Source of the DNA: Myxocyprinus asiaticus
Taxonomy: Eukaryota > Chordata > Actinopteri > Cypriniformes > Catostomidae
DNA length: 64,000 nt
Assembly: GCF_019703515.2 (NCBI RefSeq)
Contig: NC_059348.1
Location: forward strand, 19,921,656 to 19,985,655
Direction of reading: 5' to 3'
The stretch's first letter is position 1. Every line of letters begins with the position of its first letter. This document shows, in pieces, positions 55,411-64,000 of this stretch. The position numbers and the translations under genes were made by a program. The notes beneath the pieces are model-generated. The model was given only the letters and a program-made list of their open reading frames with translations. It did no database searches and was not told the DNA's origin.

Positions 55411-56329
55411 TCAACCATTCTGTGCAAGGATCTCGCAGTGTGGTGTTTCTTCTGATTGCCGCAAATAAAGTTAATTATAGGGCCTGGAAATTGACCAAAT
55501 GAACCTTTGTAATATGTTGAGAGTTAAACTTGACCCAACCAAATGAATAAGAGTTGCTTGCTGCCACCTTTATTGGTTTAGATGTCCAGAGCATTCAAAA
55601 AAGACCTTCAGACACATCTTAAGAAGTACAAGCTGCATGTTTCAGTTTAAACCCCTTAAGTGCAGTAACCTCAGAACTCATCGAACATAAATCACTATAA
55701 ACCAACTGCCTTAATTGTGTTAGTTTCTTTCTTGTCACTACAGCAGCCACGTCCAAAACCATTGGTTGTTAATCACTGTGTAGGAACTTGCAAATGTGTC
55801 ATATCTTCATTTGGGGGCTGGATGGGAGATGGAAACGCAGATGGTGTGCGCTGCTTGACATGATCATCTGGCTCTCTACTCTCATTTGAAAAAGTGTTTA
55901 CAGATCACAGCACAGCATCACATTTTGGTCTTGGCAATTTCCGCAGTCCTCTCCAGATTTTGTTAGAATATTGCCACCAATTTACTCTCATATCAGCTGG
56001 TTTTGATGAGTGTGGAGATAATGTATTTATCTTCCATCTTGGTCAAATCAATTGTAAAACTTATTTTGAGGCATGGTTAAAGAATATAAGCAGGTAAATA
56101 TTGAAAACATACAAATCATACATGCAGATTTAAACTAAGGTTTTTATATACAGTATATCTTTAGTGTTGTCATTTGCAGCCCAGATTGGCAATTGGAGCA
56201 ACGGGAGAAATCCTGATGGCCTGCATGTCTTGCAACTAATTTGGCCTGGGTTACTATTATTATATTCTGTTTTATCTTATTGCCTGGTGTTACAGTCTGT
56301 GACCTTGCTCTGGAGTGTCTCTTTTGCGC
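55411..56329. other. Non-coding DNA, nothing recognised
   Basis: No gene or delimited repeat recognised in this interval. Confidence 0.45.
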
Positions 56330-57142
56330 TCTCTTTCTTTTCACATGCACTTTCTTTCTTTAGCAGAAAACAAATAAAGATTTTTAGAAGAATATCTCAG
56401 CTCTGTAGGTCCATACAATGCAAGTGAATTGTAATCAGACCTTTGTAGCTCCAAAAATCACATAAAGAAAACAAAGAAGTAACCCATAAGACTCCAGTGG
56501 TTAAATCTATATCTTCAGAGGCGATACGATAGGTGTGGGTGAGAAACAGATTAAAATTTTAAGTCTTTACGTTTTTTACTCTAAATCTCCACTTTCACAA
56601 CAATAAGGGTATGATACAAGGGTCAATGACATGACACAATGTTTTTATAAAAAAAAAAAAAAAAAAAAATTAACACAATGACTTGAATACTATCTTCTAT
56701 GATGCCCCTTAAAATCATCTTGCAGATCAATATTTGTCATTTTTTGCTAGAAGTTCTTCTCCTTGCCCAGCAGGGGGTGATATGCAGAGAAGAATGTGAA
56801 TCACCAAAAACACAAGAAGAAGAATGTAAAAGTGATCTGTTTCTCATCCACACCTATCACATTGCTTCTGAAGATATTGATTTAACCACTGGAGTCTTAT
56901 TGATTACTTTTATGCTGACTTATGTGATTTTTTATTTTATTTTTATTTTTATTTTTATTTTTTATTTTTTGCTTTAAAATGTTGGCACCCATTCACCATT
57001 GCATTGTATGGACCAAAAAAGCAGAGAAATTCTTCTAAAAATCTTCATTTGAGTTCAGCAGATGAAAGAAAATCATACACATCTGGAGCGAGAGTGAGTA
57101 AATGATGAGAGAATTTGCATTTTTGCGTGAACTGTTCTTTTA
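56330..57142. repeat. Long foldback repeat of the common teleost CCATACAATGCAAGT family
   Basis: The left arm (AGATTTTTAGAAGAATATCTC, CCATACAATGCAAG, AAGACTCCAGTGGTTAAA, GATAGGTGTGGGTGAGAAAC) and right arm (GTTTCTCATCCACACCTATC, TTTAACCACTGGAGTCTTA, CATTGTATGG, TTCTTCTAAAAATCTTC) are inverse. The centre near 56700-56840 holds a CCCAGCAGGGGGTGATATGC segment. The family end motif closes the right side. Non-autonomous, no reading frame preserved. Confidence 0.75.
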
Positions 57143-57236
57143 AGGGCTCTTGTCAGATCTGGATGAATTTGTCAATAAGAAGAGAGGTTTGAAAACATTT
57201 CAACCCCGTTCGAGGAACACACGCAGTGTCTGAAAC

Positions 57237-58103
57237 CGCTCCCTATTCACTATATAGTGCACAATTTCGGGTGTACGCCATTTTGTAGGAGTGTCTGAAT
57301 TCTGGGTGAGCCACTTGTTCCCTACTTTTGTTCACTCATTCTTACCCACAAAGCACTCTAATTTCGAGCGTACATTTGATGTACACTAGACGATGGTTAA
57401 TTGCCAATAATCCACCTCGGGGAAGACGTACGAGCTGGGAGTTTACTGCTTCCTTCACTCCTGCAATGTTTTATTTCATGCTGAATGTATTGTTACTTTT
57501 TGACAAATCATTACTTGATTAAAATAACATAACATATAGAGAGACAAAACATACAGATACATTTTAAAATGTACTCATTATTTATATTTATATTTAATTT
57601 TGCCATTAAGCTGAAGAATTCTTTATTTACTAAATAATTCACTAAGGTGATATTATTTTCACTCAGGAGACTGCACACAGTGGAAATGATAATTCTGTGG
57701 ATGATTTAAATATTCGGTTATAACATTATGATAATTTGGTTGCATGAGGGCGCTATGCACCCAGAAATGCTACCAAGCTTGTATTGGAGTTTAAAGATAC
57801 TAAAGTATAACAAATAAATACAATAATGTACATTTGATAAAATGTGTTTACTCTTTATATTAACATATATATCAAAAATAACAAACAGAATGAAGATTTA
57901 TTGTATTAATATATAATTTAATAAGAATAACGAGGCCCAAGTATTTAAAAAGTTCATATGTGATGTTGTTTCTGTGACAGCCCCAGAGCTCCGATGCTCG
58001 ATGTATACGTCAGCATCCGAATTCACTCACTGCTGAGACAAAGTGCACTCACTGCCATTCACTATATAGGTAAGAGTGAATGAGTGAACGATTTCGGACA
58101 TAG
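57237..58103. repeat. TIR element with CACTATATAG subterminal motif
   Basis: The left end (TGTCTGAAACCGCTCCCTATTCACTATATAGTGC) and the right end (CCATTCACTATATAGG... CGATTTCGGACA) are inverse with gaps. GAATTCACTCACTGC and AGTGTCTGAATTC lie subterminally. It is a known type of fish MITE. A 64-codon frame inside is chance. Confidence 0.6.
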
Positions 58104-58937
58104 CCACTCTCTTCACCATACGATCGCCTCACACCTCGCTGTGCACGCGCAGAAATGCTGTCTGTTCGCGCTCCAGTTGTCAATCACGCGAAGGGCAGAA
58201 CAAAAGGCATGTACACGTAACATGGATGTTAACATGGATTTATACAGTTAACCAGCCAGAAGTAGCCGTGATAGTTTCAAGTACCCCCGCGAGGGCGCGG
58301 AGTAAATGCGTAAATACTGCTTATGACATGTGAGATGTGGGACAAAGCGCACTGATATATTGCTGCACTGATTTAAAAATGTACACATAAAAACTGATGT
58401 CATAACAGCCCATATTAACAGAATCACCCTGAAAATGACCATCACATTACACAGCCACAACTTACCTCAACGTGCTGCCTTAAATTGATGTTGAGATTTT
58501 AATCTTGAAATTTCAGCTTGTCTTTGTGTAAAATAAAGGCATTGCATGACAAAGCTATTCTTTTTTCACTGTGCTGAGTGAAGAAAGTGTTTTATTTCCG
58601 CTGTCGTAAAAGTCCCATTCAATAATCTCTCAATAAATTATGCATTAATTAAAATTAAACCCAGTAATGTAACGTCAGGTACGCCACCCATTTTACAAAA
58701 AGTAAAAGTTTTTTTTTTTTAGAAATTTACTTGAGTGAGAGTAAAAACTACCCACAACAAACCTACTCTAAAAGTAAAATCTTTCCCAAAAAGTTACTCA
58801 AGTAACTATAGCATGTTACTACCAACCTCTGCTAATAGGACACCAAATTCTTTAAGGTTTGTTTGACAGAATTGAAATATCATGGTTGTGACATGAAACT
58901 TAAAGCACAATTACTTAAAATCATATATTTATTTATA
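58104..58937. other. Non-coding DNA, partly repeat-derived
   Basis: 58670-58825 (TTTACTTGAGTGAGAGTAA, AAAAAGTTACTCAAGTAAC) resembles a dispersed fish repeat. No gene recognised. Confidence 0.45.
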
Positions 58938-59462
58938 CTCACTGAGCACTTTATAAGGAACACCTGTACACCTACTTATTCATGCGATTATCTACTCAGC
59001 CAATCATGTGGCAGAAGTGCAATGCGTAAAATCATGTAGATACAGGTCAGGAGCTTCAGGTAATATTCACATCAACCATCAGAATGGGGAAAATGTGATC
59101 TCAGTGATTTCGACCGTGGGATGATTGGTGGTGCCAGACGGGCTGGTATGAGTATTTCTTTAACTGCTGATCTTCTGGGATTCTCATGCACAACAGTCTC
59201 TAGAGTTTACTCATGGTGCCAAAAACCAAAAACATCCAGTGAGCAGCAGTTCTGCAGATGGAAATGCCTTGTTGATGAGAGAGGTTAACAGAGAATGGCA
59301 AAACTAGTTCGAGCTGACAGAAAAGCTACGGTAACTCAAATAACCACTCTGTACAATTGTAGTGAGCAGAATAGCAATTCAGAATGCACAACATGTCGAA
59401 CCTTGAGGCGGATGGGCTACAACAGCAGATGACCATGTTGGGCACTTTATTAGGACCATAGT
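58938..59462 (+). pseudogene. Internally deleted Tc1-type element with transposase N-terminus
   Basis: Starts CACTGAGCACTTTATAAGGAACACC and ends near GGGCACTTTATTAGGACC, the end motifs of a second fish Tc1 family, different from the Sleeping-Beauty type. The remaining coding part encodes an N-terminal DNA-binding region: DLSDFDRGMIGGARRAGMSI, LLGFSCTTVSRVYSW, then a stop in DERG-QRMAKL, and TVTQITTLYN. The DDE domain was removed by a deletion at about 59435, joining MGYNSR to the 3' end. Confidence 0.78.
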
Positions 59463-60681
59463 GGCAAGTGTAGGGTGTCTGTGGAGCTCTAAAGAAACAC
59501 AATAAACATGCAGCAGTGATGCCCCAATACTGAATGCTAGTATTTAATTAGATGTGCAAACAGTATGTGCCACTGTTTGCAAACAGCAAATAGTATGCAC
59601 CACTGTTTGCAAATAGCAAATAGCATTACACTATTTGCACTTAGAGCAAATAGCCTCTTCCTTATGTTTTTGAGTAACTGGCCCAACACTTAATAAGGTG
59701 ATATTAAGGTAAAGCAACTGACTATGTTTAATATTATGGAATTTGAAGCTTTGTTTCAGAGAGCTACCTGTAATTTCTGGGTCCTCTCTCTGAAAGTATG
59801 CTCTCTCTTTCTTCATAATGTTGAAAAATGTGATGTCCAAATGCTTCACAAATCACAATATCTTTTTTTTTATACTGCTGCTTTTTGCTTTTCTTGTCTT
59901 GATGCAGCAAGAACTGCATTATTTTCACCCTTTTTAAAAATATGTGCTGTAAGATCCCAATCATTTGAACATCTAATTCTTTCACACTTCAATATACTGT
60001 ACCTCATGCCCAGCTGCAGAACAATCTGTTGCCTTGCCCTGCAAGTATTATTTGGTGTGCTAAGAATTCAAAGTGTTTTCCCTTACAAACAGACAACCGA
60101 CATCTGAATAAATATTTCCGATTACCTCTCCCTTCTGAAACCTCACAATTTGCTCACAAAGGGATTGGGCTTTAACAAATCACAGAAAATGATCTGAGTG
60201 ATTACGCTGTCAGCCGTAATACCAGCAACAAACCAAGGAGTAAGACACAAAATACTGTAATTGAATGTAATTACAGGCATGGAACACTGGCTTTATTGAT
60301 GAGATATGGATGCTGGGACAGACTGTGAGATGTGCACCCTGTCAGCAATCAAAGATTTTCCTCAAACTGAATTCAAGGAGTCAAGTTCCTGGCACAACCA
60401 GTACTTCAAATGTCACTCAATCTCAAAAGAAGCCACATACAAAGAGATCTTTCACAGGTGAATAATTTACCTTTGCCTTAGTGTGTCAGTCAAATCCACT
60501 CACACCATATGGGAAAACATGACATTTTAATTTAATAAAATGACATAGTGAATGAATAGCAAAGCTGCTTTCCTGGAATTATTTGTTCATATGTGGCCAA
60601 AGATTGTAGGGTGTTATTCCCCATGAACTTTTATGATTAGTTATGATTAGTTTGTATAATGAAATGCTAAATGCTGAGCTA
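59463..60681. other. Non-coding DNA with short GCAAATAG repeats
   Basis: 59560-59655 repeats TTTGCAAATAGCAAATAG units, also faintly seen near 51380-51470. The 127-codon frame at 59724-60107 has no recognised domain. No gene called. Confidence 0.45.
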
Positions 60682-62121
60682 ATGTTGAAGTCAGAAGTTT
60701 ACATACACCTTAGCCAAATACATTTAAACTCAGTTTTTCACAATTCCTCACATTTAATCGTAGAAAACATTCCCTGTCTTAGGTCAGTTAGGATCACTAC
60801 TTTATTTTAAGAATGTGAAATGTCAGAATAATAGTAGAGAGAATTATTTATTTCAGCTTTTATTTCTTTCATCACATTCCCAGTGGGTCAGAAGTTTACA
60901 TACACTTTGTTAGTATTTGGTAGCATTGCCTTTAAATTGTGTAACTTGGGTCAAATGTTTTGGGTAGCCTTCCACAAGCTTCTCACAATAAGTTGCTGGA
61001 ATTTTGGCCCATTCTTCCAGACAGAACTGGTGTAACCGAGTCAGGTTTGTAGGCCTCCTTGCTCACACACGCTTTTTCAGTTCTGCCCACAAATTTTCTA
61101 TCGGATTGAGGTCAGGGCTTTGTGATGGCCACTCCAATACCTTGACTTTGTTGTCCTTAAGCCATTTTGCCACAACTTTGGAGGTATGCTTGGGGTCATT
61201 GTCCATTTGGAAGACCCATTTGCTACCGAGCTTTAACTTCCTGGCTGATGTCTTGAGATATTCCTTCAATAAATCCACATCATTTTTCTTCATCTTGATG
61301 TCATCTATTTCATGAAGTGCACCAGTCCCTCCTGCAGCAAAGCAGCCCCACAACATGATGCTGCCACCCCCATGCTTCATGGCTGGGATGGTGATCTTCG
61401 GCTTGCAAGCCTCACTCTTTTTCCTCCAAACACAACGATGGTCATTATGGCCAAACAGTTAAATTTTTGTTTCATTAGACCAGAGGACATTTCTCCAAAA
61501 AGTAAGAACTTTGTCCACATGTGCACTTGCAAACTGTAGTCTGTTTTTTATGGCAGTTTTGGAGCAGTGTCTCCTTCCTTGCTGAGCAGCCTTTCATGTT
61601 GTGTCGATATAGGACTCGTTTTACTGTGGATATAGATACTTGTCTACCTGTTTCACCCAGCATCTACACAAGGTCTTTGCTGTTGTTCTGGGATTGATTT
61701 GCACTTTTCGCACCAAACTACGTTCATCTCTAGGAGACAGAATGCGTCTCCTTCCTGAGCGGTATGATGGCTACATGGTCCCATGGTATTTATACATGTG
61801 TACTATTGTTTGTACAGATGAACGTGGTACCTTCAGGCATTTGGAAATTGCTCCCAAGGATGAACCAAACTTGTCTGAGGTCTTGGCTGATTTCTTTTGA
61901 TTTTCCCATGATGTCAAGCAAATGGGCACACAAACAGGAGTTTGAAGGTACGCATTAAAATACATTCACAGGTACATCTCCAATTCAGTACACCTCCTAT
62001 CAGAAGCTAATTGGCTAATTGTCTAAAGTCTTGACATCAATTTCTGGAATTTTCCAAGCTGTTTAAAGGCACAGTTAACTTAGTGTATGTAAACTTCTGA
62101 CCCACTGGAATTGTGATATAG
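60682..62121 (-). mobile_element. Sleeping-Beauty-type Tc1 element interrupted by a LINE
   Basis: The transposase reads on the minus strand. The plus-strand left end (TGTTGAAGTCAGAAGTTTACA, after TA at 60680-60681) is one outer TIR; inner direct repeats with GTGGGTCAGAAGTTTACA are at 60887 and, inverted, at about 62081-62106. The other outer TIR is missing: the sequence breaks at GATATAG (62121) where the LINE 3' end begins. In the complete element at 20834-22385 about 200 more bases follow that point. Confidence 0.85.
60940..61913 (-). pseudogene. Tc1-like transposase, decayed
   Basis: The N-terminus near 61910 (ENQKKSAKTSDKFGSSLGAISKCLKVPRSSVQ, split here: SLGAISKCLKV and PRSSVQTIV) is the helix-turn-helix part. 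A 105-codon frame (61063-61380) carries GGSIMLWGCFAAGGTG, DNDPKHTSKVV (second Asp) and NPIENLWAELKKRV (Glu). The first-Asp region (WSDETK in active copies) is mutated and stopped near 61470. It is better preserved than the copy at 21224-22157 in its 3' half. Confidence 0.82.
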
Positions 62122-62322
62122 TCAGAATCAGAATCAGAATGAGCTTTATTGCCAAGTATGCTTACACATACAAGGAATTTGTCTTGGTGACAGGAGCTTG
62201 CGCTACACAACAATACAAAAACAGCAACAAGACTTTAAAAAAATAATTAAAATTGAATAAAAAATAGATAAATATTGAAAAGAAAAAAGTATACATAGAA
62301 TACACAATAGACAAAAACATGT

Positions 62323-62497
<175 letters not shown>

Positions 62498-62499
62498 GG

Positions 62500-64000
62500 C
62501 AGGGTGTGTGTGGGGTCCAGAATGATTTTTCCAGCCTTTTTCCTCACTCTGGAAGTATATAGTTCTTGAAGGGGGGCAGGGGGCAACCAATAATCCTCTC
62601 AGCAGTCTGAACTGTTCTTTGTATTCTTCTGATGTCTGATTTCATAGCTGAACCAAACCAGACAGTTATTGAAGTGCAGAGGACAGACTCAATGACCGCT
62701 GAGTAGAACTGTATCAGCAGCGCCTGTGGCAGGTTGAACATCCTCAACTGGCGAAGGAAGTACAACCTCTGCTGGGCAATGGAGTCAATGTGGGTCTCCC
62801 ACTTCAGGTACTGTGAGATGGTTGTGCCCAGGAACCTGAATGACTCCACTGCTGCCACAGTGCTGTTTAGAATGGTGAGGGGTGACAGTGTTGGGGTGTT
62901 CCTCCTAAAGTCCACTATCATCTCCACTGTTTTGAGCGTGTTCAGCTCCAGGTTGTTTTGACTGCACTAGACAGCCAGCTGTTTAACCTCCCTTCTGTAT
63001 GCAGACTCATCGTCATCTCGGATGAGGCCGATGACAGTGGTGTCATCTGCAAACTTCAGGAGCTTGACAGAGGGGTTCTTGGTGATGCAGTCATTGGTGT
63101 AGAGGGAGAAGAGTAGTGAGGAGAGCACACATCCCTGGGGGGGGGCACCAGTGCTGATTGTACAGGTGCTGGAAGTGAATTTCCCCTGTCTCACAAGCTG
63201 CTGCCTGTCTGTCAGAAAGCTGGTAATCCACTGACAGATAGACGTGGGAACAGAGAGTTGGTGTAATTTAGTCCGGAGAATAGCTGGGATGATGGTGTTG
63301 AAAGTCGAACTGAAATCCACAAAAAGGATCCTTGCATATGTCCCTGGTCTGTCCAGATGTTGCAGGATATGATGCAATCCCATGTTGACTGCATCATCCA
63401 CAGACCTATTTGCTCGATAAGCAAATTGCAGGGGATCTAGAAAGGGTTCAGTGATGTCCTTCAGGTGGGCCAACACCAATCTCTCAAATTACTTCATGAC
63501 CACAGATGTCAGGGCGACAGATCTGTAGTCATTAAATCCTGTGATTTTTGGTTTCTTTGGGATGGGGATGATAGTGGAACATTTGAAGCAGCATGGGACT
63601 TCACACTGCTCCAGTGATCTACTGAAGATCTGTGTGAAGACGGGGGCCAGCTGGTTAGCACAGGATCTAAGACATGCAGATGAAATGCCATCTGGGCCCT
63701 GTGCTTTCCTTATCCTTTGTTTTCGAAAGACGTGGCTCACATCATCTTCACAGATCTTAAGTGCAGGTTGAGTAGCAGGAGGGGGAGGAGGGGGGTTGCA
63801 GGAGGTGTTTGTGTGAAGTGAAGGTCAGAGTGGGTGTGGGGTGTGAGATTGGGCCTTTCAAATCTGCAGTAGAAAACATTCAGGTCGTCAGCCAGTTGTT
63901 GGTTCCCTACAGGGTTGGGGGAAGGAGTCCTGTAATTCATAAGTTGTTTCATGCCACTCCACACTGATGCAGGGTTGTTAGCTGAAAACTTGTTTTTCAG
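62500..64000 (-). pseudogene. LINE ORF2 reverse transcriptase, partial and broken
   Basis: Minus-strand RT of a non-LTR retrotransposon. Ordered motifs: KAQGPDGISSACLRSC, VPCCFKCSTIIPIPKKP, DYRSVALTS (63489-63740), FLDPLQFAYRANRSVDDAV, LFVDFSSTFNTIIP (catalytic Asp), STGAPPQGCVLS and LLKFADDTTVIGL (FADD box) at 62967-63479, then SFRFLGTTISQ and [12 protein letters not shown] (62544-62927). TAA at 63486-63488 and TAG at 62964-62966 (at a usually Trp position) interrupt it. Frameshifts lie near 63740 and in a G-run near 62572. It would be inactive. The 5' part including the endonuclease is beyond 64000. Confidence 0.85.

Overview
The window looks like nuclear DNA of a teleost fish, most likely cyprinid-like. 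It is AT-rich, has vertebrate-type splice sites, and carries Sleeping-Beauty-type Tc1 elements, tRNA-derived SINEs of the kind common in carp-like fishes, hAT-type miniature elements, an L2/CR1-type LINE and several DIRS-type tyrosine-recombinase retrotransposons. There are no operons, bacterial genes or CRISPR arrays. Most long reading frames are transposon remnants. The only host coding sequence recognised is one opsin exon (30007-30240, minus strand).

Layout. 1-2871 is AT-rich with short repeat fragments. 2872-7074 is a complete non-autonomous LTR retrotransposon on the minus strand with a 5-bp target duplication; it contains a nested TIR element, a SINE and decapeptide-coding minisatellites. 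7924-8772 holds a GT microsatellite and an ACTAGT-rich foldback element. 10211-10985 holds a mariner-type MITE and another dispersed repeat. DIRS copy 1 (plus strand) spans 13630-19951, a decayed Tc1 element 20834-22385, and DIRS copy 2 (minus strand) 22631-28703. Then come a hAT-like repeat, the opsin exon, a candidate solo LTR (30954-31322), and DIRS copy 3 (minus strand) at 32173-37448. 38254-40905 is a mosaic of foldback and TIR elements with an 84-bp tandem array. A full-length SINE with 12-bp target duplications lies at 42415-42727, a second mariner-type MITE at 43372-43910, and a heavily deleted DIRS copy 4 at 45970-48819. 48820-60681 contains several MITEs, a LINE 3' end and a third Tc1 relic. 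The window ends in a Tc1 element (60682-62121) interrupted by an L2/CR1-type LINE that runs off the right edge.

How the parts relate. The four DIRS copies form two subfamilies (copies 1+2 and 3+4) with the same gag, RT/RNase H and tyrosine-recombinase plan and nearly the same ends. Their inverted terminal repeats, internal complementary region (ICR) and GTT junction can be read directly and fit the circular-intermediate model of DIRS integration. No copy has intact genes. Each terminal repeat carries a CCAAT-palindrome / ATTTGCAT octamer / TATAAAA module pointing into the element. The opsin exon has intact splice sites and key residues, so a functional gene probably spans this region with introns expanded by transposons; its other exons were not found.

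Coordinates of structurally delimited elements (with target duplications or terminal motifs) are good to a few bases. Edges of old repeats are approximate. All similarity statements come from reading the sequence and from memory of family features; no database search was done.
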